A DNA stretch of 34,743 nucleotides, taken from contig CAZAFU010000015.1 of the NCBI GenBank assembly GCA_964484475.1, forward strand, positions 1-34,743, in the 5' to 3' direction. The DNA is from Parvularcula sp964484475 (GTDB lineage Bacteria > Pseudomonadota > Alphaproteobacteria > Caulobacterales > Parvularculaceae). Shown in pieces: positions 1 through 6,295 of the stretch. Position numbers and translations under genes: made by a program. The notes beneath the pieces were generated by a model, which searched no databases, had not been told where the DNA came from, and saw only the letters and a program-made list of their open reading frames with translations. Positions within the stretch are counted from its first letter, which is position 1. The number at the start of each line of letters is the position of its first letter.

Positions 1-1063
1 CCTTCTGCCGCTTCTCGCTCTCTTCCTCCTCGGTCATGATGTCGATCTCGAAGCCGCTGAGCTGGCTTGCGAGGCGGACGTTCTGGCCGCGGCGGCCGAT
101 GGCGAGGGAGAGCTGGTCGTCGGGGACCACCACCTCGATCCGCTCGAGCTCCTCGTCGAGGACGACTTTCGCGACCTCGGCCGGGGCGAGGGCATTCACC
201 ACGAAGGTGGCGACGTCCTCGGACCAGGGCACGATGTCGATCTTCTCGCCGGCGAGTTCGCCAACCACCGCCTGCACGCGGGAGCCCCGCATACCGACAC
301 AGGCGCCCACCGGGTCGATCGAGCTGTCATTGGAATAGACGCCGATCTTCGCGCGCGAGCCTGCATCCCTCGCCACGGCCTTGATCTCGATCACGTTGTC
401 ATAGACTTCGGGCACTTCCTGCTCGAACAGCTTGGCCATGAATTGCGGGTGGGTGCGCGACAGGAAGATCTGCGGCCCCCGGGCCTCGCGGCGGACATCG
501 GCGATATAGGCGCGCACCCGGTCGCCCTGGCGCAGCGGCTCGCGCGGGATCTGCTGGTCACGGCGGATGATCGCCTCGCCCTTGCCCAGATCGACGATGA
601 CGTGGCCGTATTCGAGGCGCTTGATGATGCCGGAGATGATCTCGCCTACGCGGTCCTTGTAGTCGTTATACTGATTGTCGCGTTCGGCGTCGCGCATCCT
701 CTGGGTGATGGTCTGCTTCGCCGAGAGGGCGGCAACCCGGCCGAAATCCACCGGCGGAAGGGGGTCGGAGATGAAGTCGCCGACTTCCGCTTCGGGGTTC
801 GAGCGCTGCGCCGCCTTGAGCCCGATCTCGGTGGAGTCGTTCTCCACCTCCTCGACCACTTCCATCAGCCGCCACAGGCGCTGCTCGCCGGTCTTGGGAT
901 CGATCTCGACCCGGATGTTCGTCTCCTGGCCGTAGCGGGACTTGGCGGCGCGGGAGAGCGCGTCCTCCATCGCCTCGATGACGATGTCCATGTCGATGGA
1001 CTTCTCCATCGCCACGGCGCGGGCGATCTGCATCAGTTCGAGTTTGTTGGCTGTGACGGCCAT
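1..1063 (-). CDS. nusA: Transcription termination/antitermination factor NusA (C-terminus cut by window edge)
   Basis: NusA binds RNA polymerase and nascent RNA and controls pausing, termination and antitermination. I read 354 codons from the ATG at 1061-1063 to the window edge with no stop. The N-terminal domain is typical (MAVTANKLELMQIARAVAMEK, then a DIVIEAMEDALSRAAKSRYG-type helix). An S1 domain follows around residues 135-200 (GHVIVDLGKGEAIIRRDQ). Two KH domains come next, with GxRGSRVQAVVGEL near residue 255 and SLAIGRRGQNVRLASQL near 320. The usual C-terminal acidic/HhH repeats lie outside the window. It is downstream of rimP on the same strand with a 76-base gap, as in most bacteria, so the two are very probably co-transcribed. 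Confidence 0.96.
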   Translation of the reverse strand, partial: MAVTANKLELMQIARAVAMEKSIDMDIVIEAMEDALSRAAKSRYGQETNIRVEIDPKTGEQRLWRLMEVVEEVENDSTEIGLKAAQRSNPEAEVGDFISDPLPPVDFGRVAALSAKQTITQRMRDAERDNQYNDYKDRVGEIISGIIKRLEYGHVIVDLGKGEAIIRRDQQIPREPLRQGDRVRAYIADVRREARGPQIFLSRTHPQFMAKLFEQEVPEVYDNVIEIKAVARDAGSRAKIGVYSNDSSIDPVGACVGMRGSRVQAVVGELAGEKIDIVPWSEDVATFVVNALAPAEVAKVVLDEELERIEVVVPDDQLSLAIGRRGQNVRLASQLSGFEIDIMTEEEESEKRQK

Positions 1064-1139
1064 GGTCAGTCTCCACTGGGCGCGGGTGTTGCCGCGGCTT
1101 TGTTGTCAGTCGGTTGAATTCGGCGTCGTGCGGAAATCA

Positions 1140-1700
1140 TCAGATCTTGCTCGTCCGGGGCCCGTCGCGGTTCGGCTCCCATTCGGCATCGCCCTCTTTC
1201 AGCGCCTTCTTGGACCGCCTCAGGCTCTCGGCGATCAGCTCGTCGGTCATCATCAGCTTCGCCGCATGGATCAGGGCGAAGGGAATGACCGCCGTCTCGT
1301 CCTCGCCCTCGATGTCGAAGAGGATGTTGTCGTCCTCGACGCCTGCGAGCTGTCCGCGAAAGCGTTTCTGGTCCTCGACGGCCTGGGTCAGCTCGATCTT
1401 GGCATCGAAACCCTCCCAGCGCTCGAAGTCCTTGAGCCTGGTCAGCGGGCGGTCGATGCCCGGCGAGGAGACCTCGAGATCGTACTCGCCCTCGAGGGGG
1501 TCTTGCTCGTCGAGGACCGGCGAGATCGCGCGCGAGAGCGCGGCGCAGTCCTCTGCCGACATGCTGCCGTCGGGACGCTCGGCCATCACCTGGAGGGTCT
1601 TCTTGCGCGATCCGGTCACGCGGATGCGCACCACTTCGAACCCCGCCGTTTCGATGACGGGGTTGAGGAGGCTTGCGATCCGCTCTTCGATCATGCTCAT
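1140..1700 (-). CDS. rimP: Ribosome maturation factor RimP
   Basis: RimP assists late assembly of the 30S ribosomal subunit in the cytoplasm. The 186-residue protein has the two-domain arrangement of the family: an N-terminal alpha/beta domain (IEERIASLLNPVIETAGFEVV), the conserved LEVSSPGIDRPL motif near residues 76-87, and a C-terminal SH3-like domain (FRGQLAGVEDDNILFDI). The C-terminus has an alphaproteobacterial basic tail (ESLRRSKKALKEGDAEWEPN). The ATG at 1698-1700 is chosen, though a second ATG two codons on is possible. No strong Shine-Dalgarno is visible, because an intrinsic-terminator hairpin occupies the leader only 18 bases upstream. Its neighbour nusA follows on the same strand. 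The conserved upstream partner trmB is separated from it by the foreign-looking glycosyltransferase pair. Confidence 0.95.
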   Translation of the reverse strand: MSMIEERIASLLNPVIETAGFEVVRIRVTGSRKKTLQVMAERPDGSMSAEDCAALSRAISPVLDEQDPLEGEYDLEVSSPGIDRPLTRLKDFERWEGFDAKIELTQAVEDQKRFRGQLAGVEDDNILFDIEGEDETAVIPFALIHAAKLMMTDELIAESLRRSKKALKEGDAEWEPNRDGPRTSKI

Positions 1701-1717
1701 GGGGGCACCCAGCTACG

Positions 1718-1745
1718 AAAAAAGCGGCCCGGAGGGGGCCGCTTT
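1718..1745 (-). terminator. Intrinsic terminator/attenuator in the rimP leader
   Basis: On the minus strand a perfect 10-bp stem (AAAGCGGCCC / GGGCCGCTTT) with a 5-base loop is followed by a run of six T residues. This is a textbook rho-independent terminator pointing towards rimP and ending 18 bases before its ATG. It must either stop transcripts coming from upstream or act as an attenuator inside the rimP-nusA leader. On the plus strand the stem is followed by only three T residues, so it is not a good terminator in that direction. Confidence 0.8.
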
Positions 1746-1770
1746 CGAGAGTTCCGAAAGTCTTTCCAGC

Positions 1771-1799
1771 TAACTAGTGCAGAAGCACCGCTCTGTCAC
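1771..1799 (-). promoter_or_regulatory. Candidate rimP-nusA promoter
   Basis: On the minus strand GTGACA (1794-1799) resembles a -35 box at five of six positions. It is separated by 17 bases from TAGTTA (1771-1776), a weak -10 box. A transcript from here would cross the terminator hairpin at 1718-1745 before reaching rimP. Only sequence resemblance supports this call, and the -10 match is poor. Confidence 0.28.
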
Positions 1800-1822
1800 C
1801 CCCGGGCCGCATCACGTTCGCC

Positions 1823-2791
1823 ATGACCACAGTTACCGTTCTGATCGTCAATTACCGCGCTGCCGATCTCATCATCGCGAACCTGCCCAACATCACGGCG
1901 GAGAAGCAGGGCGTCGACGAACTCGACATCATCATCGTCGACAACCACAGCGACGACGGCTCGGCCGAAGCCCTGCGGGACGCGATCGGCGAGAGCGGAC
2001 GCGAGGACATCACCCTTGTCGTCTCCGACACCAATGGCGGCTTCGCGGCGGGAAACAACGTTGGGTTAAAAACGATATACGCCCGCAAAAGTTTTCCTGA
2101 TTTCGTCTTGTTCTTAAATCCCGATACGTCGCTCAAGACTGGGACCGTCGTGCGCATGTTGGATGCTTTCACGAGCGATGACGTGGGTGTTGTGGGTGCC
2201 AAATTGGTTGATGGGGATGGCACCGCCCGAGCATCAGCGTTCGAATTTCCATCTGTTATTGGTGAATTCGTCACCTCTGCGCCGTTCCTAGAAAGGTTTG
2301 GCCTACCTTCGAGCTATACGTTGGCCCTGAATTCCGACGCTCCTTGTCAGGTAGACTGGGTGACAGGCGCTGCCTTCATGGTTCGATTCCATGCTTTAAA
2401 CGATGTTCCTTATATGGACGACCGGTACTTTCTGTATTTTGAGGAGATTGATTTTATGATGTCCTTAACACGATGCGGTTGGCGTATCGTGCACCAGCCG
2501 CTTGCAAAGGTTGTCCATTTCGCCGGTACTTCCACTGGTATCTCGCAGGGGCGTGCTCAGTCTCAGCCTCTGCCTCGCTACTGGTATGATAGTTGGCTCT
2601 ACTATTTCCGAAAGAATTACGGGTCGATTGCGGCTACGGTTGCAGCTTCAGTTAAACTAGTCGGTCTATCGCTGAGTCATTTGAAACGCGAACTCTTAGG
2701 ACAGAGCAACGCGGGCCTCCCAACGCCACGCGTATTTGCTTCAATCTGCTTGCTAAGGACAAAACGCAGTGATGCGAAAGAGATGAAATGA
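1823..2791 (+). CDS. Family 2 glycosyltransferase (rhamnosyltransferase-like)
   Basis: This looks like a GT-A fold, inverting glycosyltransferase of the WbbL/rhamnosyltransferase type. Such enzymes transfer a sugar from a nucleotide donor onto an O-antigen, capsule or exopolysaccharide intermediate at the inner membrane. Visible motifs are TVLIVNYRAADL at the N-terminus, IIIVDNHSDDGS near residue 36, the NGGFAAGNN motif near 73, the metal-binding-type LNPDTS near 97, WVTGAAFMVR near 178 and FEEIDFMMSL near 206. The 322 residues match the family. There is no clear ribosome site before the ATG. It is oriented against the metK-trmB-rimP-nusA series it interrupts, and its stop overlaps the next gene by four bases (ATGA). 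The first about 230 bases are host-like (1921-1980 is 38/60 GC), while from about 2056 the gene is much poorer in G+C (2401-2460 is 22/60), suggesting a mosaic gene. The acceptor is unknown. Confidence 0.88.
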   Translation: MTTVTVLIVNYRAADLIIANLPNITAEKQGVDELDIIIVDNHSDDGSAEALRDAIGESGREDITLVVSDTNGGFAAGNNVGLKTIYARKSFPDFVLFLNPDTSLKTGTVVRMLDAFTSDDVGVVGAKLVDGDGTARASAFEFPSVIGEFVTSAPFLERFGLPSSYTLALNSDAPCQVDWVTGAAFMVRFHALNDVPYMDDRYFLYFEEIDFMMSLTRCGWRIVHQPLAKVVHFAGTSTGISQGRAQSQPLPRYWYDSWLYYFRKNYGSIAATVAASVKLVGLSLSHLKRELLGQSNAGLPTPRVFASICLLRTKRSDAKEMK

Positions 2792-3364
2792 ACCGCTCTC
2801 CCGTCAAAAACCTTGCTGAGCGCCATGCCGCTCACGTCCCTTACGATGGCACGACGTGTCTAAATCCGGAAGGGATAGGTTTTTGGAATCTTGTCCGTGA
2901 AGATTTCCGTACACATCGCGGAATCCTTTTCGCAGCTGGATTTTGGACGCTCCTAGGCCATCGTTGGATGAACTTGACACGTAAGCAGAAGTCAAGACTG
3001 GTGCGCAAGGTATGTCAGCTAACGTACCAAATCTATCGGGCTATAGTGATGACTCTTTCTGGTATAAAGCTCGACTACACGGTTAAGGTCGGGAGGCGTG
3101 TTTGCATCGAACATTTTGGCGGCATGATACTTGGCGCTCATTCGATTGGCAATGATGTCGTAATCCGTCAAAATACGACGTTCGGGGTGCGCCGGCGGGA
3201 GCCCCCCTTTCTCAAGCCAGTTATAGAAGACGGATGCGAATTGGGGCCAGGGGTAGTGATTGTGGGGCCGGTTACTATTGGGCGAAACTCTGTTATCGGG
3301 GCCAATTCGGTCATCAGCCGTGACGTTCCTCCAGCAAGTTTTGTTCGCTCGGCATCTGTCCAAA
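2056..3364. other. Low-GC, probably transferred tract
   Basis: G+C falls abruptly inside the glycosyltransferase gene at about 2056 and rises again at the 3' end of trmB at about 3365. Codon choice changes with it (many TTA, ATA and AAA codons). No transposase, integrase, tRNA or flanking repeat is visible. Replacement by homologous recombination or illegitimate insertion is therefore more likely than a mobile element. Borders are judged by eye. Confidence 0.65.
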
Positions 3365-3408
3365 TCAGTCCGCTGCGCGACCCCCTCGCCGGAACGTCAG
3401 ATAACTGA
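2788..3408 (+). CDS. Hexapeptide-repeat (serine acetyltransferase-like) O-acetyltransferase
   Basis: The C-terminal half is a left-handed beta-helix of the CysE/LbH-SAT group: VCIEHFGGMILGAHSIGNDVVI, then VIEDGCELGPGVVIVGPVTIG and NSVIGANSVISRDVPP. The EH pair near residue 109 aligns with the catalytic DH region of serine acetyltransferases. The N-terminal GFWNLVREDFRTHRG resembles the start of such proteins in polysaccharide clusters. Its partnership with the glycosyltransferase (four-base ATGA overlap) makes sugar or polysaccharide acetylation likelier than cysteine synthesis, which is an inference. Base composition is low-GC like the preceding gene. The last 44 bases lie antisense inside the 3' end of trmB, so the final about 14 residues (SPLRDPLAGTSDN) look like a tail acquired from trmB antisense sequence. 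Confidence 0.82.
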   Translation: MNRSPVKNLAERHAAHVPYDGTTCLNPEGIGFWNLVREDFRTHRGILFAAGFWTLLGHRWMNLTRKQKSRLVRKVCQLTYQIYRAIVMTLSGIKLDYTVKVGRRVCIEHFGGMILGAHSIGNDVVIRQNTTFGVRRREPPFLKPVIEDGCELGPGVVIVGPVTIGRNSVIGANSVISRDVPPASFVRSASVQISPLRDPLAGTSDN

Positions 3409-4099
3409 CGGGACGACCGGCCTTCTCGCCTTTCGCCATGTAGCGGGTTTCGGGCCAGTCCTCGGGCCGGGTTCGCCAGTCGTCGGCTCTTTCGGCTGTC
3501 CACTCCAGGGTGCCCGGGTGTTCGCGGTCGAAGACCTGCCAATGCATCAATGTCCATCGGATGTAGTCGGCGATATCCGAGCTGATCTTCAGGAGACCGC
3601 CGGGTTTGAGCAACCTCGCCGCCTCGCCGAGGAAGTCCTGTCCGACCATGCGCCTCTTGTGATGGCGCCGTTTCGGCCAGGGGTCGGGCTGGAGGAGGAA
3701 GAGCTGGTCCAGGCTGCCGTCGGGGAGGGCCGCAAGTGCAGGGCGCGCATCGCCCTCGAGAATGTGGATATTGCCGAGCTGCTTCTCGTCGATCGCGGCA
3801 AGGAGTTTCGCAACCCCGTTGATGAAGGGCTCCGCACCAAGACAAAGAGCGTCAGGATTTTCTTCCGCCTGCCACGCGAGATGTTCGCCCCCGCCAAAAC
3901 CCACTTCGAAGAGGACCGGCCCGCCATGCGTGGCGACGAGACCGGCGGCATTCTCCTCGGAGAAGGCAATCGTCGGCAGGAGCTCCCTGACCAGCCGCTC
4001 CTGCCTGAGCTTGAGGGGTTTGTCCTGCCGTCGACCGAAGAGCCGCCCGTCGGGGCGGCCCGAGAATTCCGAGGGCGGACGGCGGTTGTTGTCCGGCAT
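3365..4099 (-). CDS. trmB: tRNA (guanine-N7-)-methyltransferase TrmB
   Basis: TrmB uses S-adenosylmethionine to make 7-methylguanosine at tRNA position 46. The 244-residue protein shows the SAM-binding loop VLFEVGFGGGEH near residue 65, LGAEPFINGVAK near 90, and the family hallmark LLQPDPWPKRRHHKRRM near 135, where family members have PDPW.K.RH.KRR. The ATG at 4097-4099 is chosen because it lies 5 bases after the metK stop and has an AAAGG site 2-3 bases before it. A longer frame reaching 4153 would overlap metK and is less likely. SAM made by the upstream metK is its substrate. Its 3' end overlaps the convergent acetyltransferase gene by 44 bp. Confidence 0.94.
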   Translation of the reverse strand: MPDNNRRPPSEFSGRPDGRLFGRRQDKPLKLRQERLVRELLPTIAFSEENAAGLVATHGGPVLFEVGFGGGEHLAWQAEENPDALCLGAEPFINGVAKLLAAIDEKQLGNIHILEGDARPALAALPDGSLDQLFLLQPDPWPKRRHHKRRMVGQDFLGEAARLLKPGGLLKISSDIADYIRWTLMHWQVFDREHPGTLEWTAERADDWRTRPEDWPETRYMAKGEKAGRPVSYLTFRRGGRAAD

Positions 4100-4104
4100 G
4101 GCCT

Positions 4105-5274
4105 TTACGAGAAGGCGCGGCGCAGCTCTTCGACGAGATCGGTCCTCTCCCATGAGAACCGTCCGTCATCCTCCGCCGTCCGGCCGAAATGTCCGTAGGC
4201 GGCGGTGGGCGCGTAGATCGGGCGGTTGAGCCCGAGATGGGTGCGGATGCCCCGCGGCGAGAGGTCCATGATATCGAGAAGGATGTTCTCGAGCCGGGTC
4301 TCGTCCACCTCTCCGGTTCCCTGGAAATCGACGTAGAGGGAAAGCGGCTTCGAGATCCCGATCGCGTAGCTGACCTGGATCAGGCAGCGCCGGGCGAGCC
4401 CGGCGGCGACCACGTTCTTGGCGAGATAACGGCAGGCATAGGCGGCCGACCGGTCGACCTTGGTGGGGTCCTTGCCGGAGAACGCGCCGCCGCCATGGGG
4501 CGCGGCCCCGCCATAGGTATCGACGATGATCTTCCGCCCCGTCAGGCCCGCATCGCCGTCCGGTCCACCGATGACGAACGACCCGGTGGGATTCACATAG
4601 AATTCCTCCTCAGGACACATCCAGCCTTCCGGCAGGACCCGCTCGACATAGGGCCTGACCAGTTCCCGTACGTCGTTCTGGGACAGGCCGGGTTTATGCT
4701 GGGAGGAGACCACGATCGAGGTCGTTCCCACCGGAACGCCGTTCTCGTAACGGATCGTGACCTGGCTTTTCGCGTCGGGTTCAAAGGCGGTTTCGCTGCC
4801 GTCATGGCGCGCATCGGCAAGCGCACCGACAATGCCATGGGCGAGGGCGATGGGCGCCGGCATCAGGCTTTCGGTCTCGTCGCAGGCGAAGCCGAACATG
4901 ATGCCCTGATCCCCGGCGCCTTCGTCCTTGTCGCCTGCCGCATCGACCCCCTGGGCGATTTCCGCCGCCTGTCCGTGTACGAAGGACTGGATGTCCGCGG
5001 TCTTCCAGTGGAAGCCGTCCTGCTCGTAGCCGATCGTCCTGACCACCCCGCGGGCGGTCTCGATCATCTCCTCGGCCGTGACCTGCGGCTCGCACCGGGT
5101 CTCCCCGGCGAGGACGATACGGTTGGTGGTCACAAGGGTCTCAACCGCCACCCGCGCCTCGGGATGCTTGCCCAGGTGCAGGTCGACGATCGCGTCGGAG
5201 ATCTGATCGGCCACCTTGTCCGGATGGCCTTCGGAGACGGATTCGGACGTGAAGTGGTAGGTCTGGCGGGTCAC
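4105..5274 (-). CDS. metK: S-adenosylmethionine synthetase MetK
   Basis: MetK makes S-adenosylmethionine from methionine and ATP. The 389-residue protein has all family motifs: FTSESVSEGHPDKVADQISD at the start (ATP and metal binding), the GAGDQGIMFGFA loop near residue 120, and GGGAFSGKDPTKVDRSAAY near 262. Length is normal. The start codon is GTG (5272-5274), preceded at 7 bases by a GAGGGGG ribosome site. It is followed directly by trmB. In related bacteria the gene upstream on this strand is the Xre regulator after lnt. Here a hydrolase gene and putA lie between. No SAM-II or SAM/SAH riboswitch pattern could be recognised in the leader. Confidence 0.97.
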   Translation of the reverse strand: MTRQTYHFTSESVSEGHPDKVADQISDAIVDLHLGKHPEARVAVETLVTTNRIVLAGETRCEPQVTAEEMIETARGVVRTIGYEQDGFHWKTADIQSFVHGQAAEIAQGVDAAGDKDEGAGDQGIMFGFACDETESLMPAPIALAHGIVGALADARHDGSETAFEPDAKSQVTIRYENGVPVGTTSIVVSSQHKPGLSQNDVRELVRPYVERVLPEGWMCPEEEFYVNPTGSFVIGGPDGDAGLTGRKIIVDTYGGAAPHGGGAFSGKDPTKVDRSAAYACRYLAKNVVAAGLARRCLIQVSYAIGISKPLSLYVDFQGTGEVDETRLENILLDIMDLSPRGIRTHLGLNRPIYAPTAAYGHFGRTAEDDGRFSWERTDLVEELRRAFS

Positions 5275-5290
5275 GGGCAGCCCCCTCGAA

Positions 5291-5323
5291 GCGACGATAT
5301 AAGGAAAAGCTTATGTCGGTCGC
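5291..5323 (-). promoter_or_regulatory. Imperfect inverted repeat overlapping the putative metK promoter
   Basis: GCGAC at 5291-5295 pairs with GTCGC at 5319-5323, and the inner arms GATATAAG / CTTATGTC pair with one mismatch and one bulge around a 6-base centre. It overlaps the proposed -10 box of metK. It could be an operator or a hairpin in the leader. Only symmetry supports it. Confidence 0.35.
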
Positions 5324-5338
5324 TGCGCAGAAGGGCAA
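5310..5338 (-). promoter_or_regulatory. Candidate metK-trmB promoter
   Basis: On the minus strand TTGCCC (5333-5338) and CATAAG (5310-5315) are separated by 17 bases. Each matches four of six consensus positions of a sigma-70 promoter. Transcription would begin near 5303, leaving a leader of only about 30 bases. That is too short for a classical riboswitch. Confidence 0.38.
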
Positions 5339-5396
5339 GGGTCACTGTTGGGACCATTCGGCCCGCCAGGGGCCATGGCCTTCGACGGCGTTCTTG

Positions 5397-5438
5397 TATC
5401 CCGCCGCCGCGTGCGGGATAGGGACCCTCCTGTGGAGG
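5397..5438 (+). promoter_or_regulatory. Two hairpins before the hydrolase gene, one covering its ribosome site
   Basis: A perfect 8-bp stem (TATCCCGC / GCGGGATA, 8-base loop) spans 5397-5420. It is followed by CCTCC-TGT-GGAGG at 5426-5438, in which the right arm is the Shine-Dalgarno sequence of the gene starting at 5448. The second hairpin could limit translation. The pairings are seen directly, but any regulatory role is inferred. Confidence 0.4.
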
Positions 5439-5447
5439 AGCCATGAT

Positions 5448-6284
5448 ATGATGCTGGGACTTGTTGCGGGCGGCGTGATGGCCGTCAGCCTCGCTGCGGC
5501 CGGCCTGAACGATGCCGACCGGACCTATATTTATAGCGACAGCGCAGAGGATGGCCTTTCCGCCTACGTCTTCGAGCCGCCGCAGGAGGTGGCGACCGGC
5601 GCGGCGCTCCTCATGCTGCATGGGGGCGGATGGTCCCACGGCTCGCCGGCCTGGGTGGCGTCGACGGCGGCGCTGGTGGCCGAACAGGGAATCGTCGGCA
5701 TCCCTCTGGAATACCGCCTCTCGCGCGGCGAGGTCACGCCCCTCGATGCGTTCAGGGACGTCTGCCGGGGCCTCGCGTGGGCGCGGGAGAACGCGGAAGA
5801 GCTGGGCGTCGACCCCGAACGCATCGGCTTTTACGGAGTCTCCGCAGGCGGTCACCTCGCGGCGCTGACGGCAACGGTCGGGTGCGAAGGAGGGACCGAA
5901 GGCCCCGCACTTCTGGTTCTCTACTCCCCGGCCCTGAACATGGAGCGCGACCGCTGGTTCGAGAAGAAGCTCAAGGGGAAAGAGGAGCCGCGGCAACTGT
6001 CGCCTCTCCAGCATGTGGGAGAGGAAGTTCCGGCGACGCTGATCGTCAGCGGCGAAGCGGACACGCTGACCCCGCACCGCTGGGCGTCCGAGTTCTGCGA
6101 CAAGGCCGCGCGCGAAGGTTCGGACTGCACCGTCGAGGGGTTCGAAGGCGCGGGCCATCTTCTGACCCGCAACCTCGAGAATCAGGAGTCGGACTTCGAT
6201 CCCGCGCCCGAGGATGTCAGGCGCGCCCGCGAAGCCATTCTCGCCTTCCTGAAGGCTGAAGGCTTCGCGGCGAACGCGGAGTGA
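5448..6284 (+). CDS. Secreted alpha/beta hydrolase (HSL/BD-FAE esterase-like)
   Basis: This is a serine esterase-type alpha/beta hydrolase of 278 residues. It shows the oxyanion-hole motif LHGGGW near residue 58, the nucleophile elbow GVSAGGH near 133, the acid region VSGEADTLTP near 203 and the catalytic-histidine region GAGHLL near 235, so a full catalytic triad is present. The N-terminus (MMLGLVAGGVMAVSLAAAGLN) looks like a signal peptide or anchor, so it probably acts in the periplasm. The ATG at 5448 is chosen because GGAGGAG lies 7 bases upstream. A longer frame from 5313 has no such site and would run through the metK promoter region. The gene is divergent from metK and its stop abuts that of putA with no gap. 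The substrate cannot be told. Confidence 0.85.
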   Translation: MMLGLVAGGVMAVSLAAAGLNDADRTYIYSDSAEDGLSAYVFEPPQEVATGAALLMLHGGGWSHGSPAWVASTAALVAEQGIVGIPLEYRLSRGEVTPLDAFRDVCRGLAWARENAEELGVDPERIGFYGVSAGGHLAALTATVGCEGGTEGPALLVLYSPALNMERDRWFEKKLKGKEEPRQLSPLQHVGEEVPATLIVSGEADTLTPHRWASEFCDKAAREGSDCTVEGFEGAGHLLTRNLENQESDFDPAPEDVRRAREAILAFLKAEGFAANAE

Positions 6285-6295
6285 TCACTCCGCGT
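6274..6295. repeat. 22-bp perfect palindrome joining two convergent stop codons
   Basis: Each 11-base arm (ACGCGGAGTGA and its complement) ends in the TGA stop of one of the two convergent genes, the hydrolase and putA, so both proteins end in Ala-Glu. It could form a strong hairpin in either transcript, but no T-run follows on either side. It may block read-through or exonucleases, or it may be chance plus selection. Confidence 0.6.

Noticed and set aside
1701..1822. tRNA gene before rimP, as with metY in E. coli
   Set aside because: Apart from the terminator hairpin only about 77 bases remain, and no cloverleaf or T-loop motif (GGTTCRANNCC) is visible.
3260..5421. Long plus-strand open frames (312 and 410 codons) antisense to trmB and metK
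   Set aside because: High-GC antisense shadows of two clear genes on the minus strand.
5275..5447. SAM-II or SAM/SAH riboswitch in the metK leader
   Set aside because: I looked for the conserved pseudoknot patterns and found none that I could align. The likely promoter leaves a leader of only about 30 bases.
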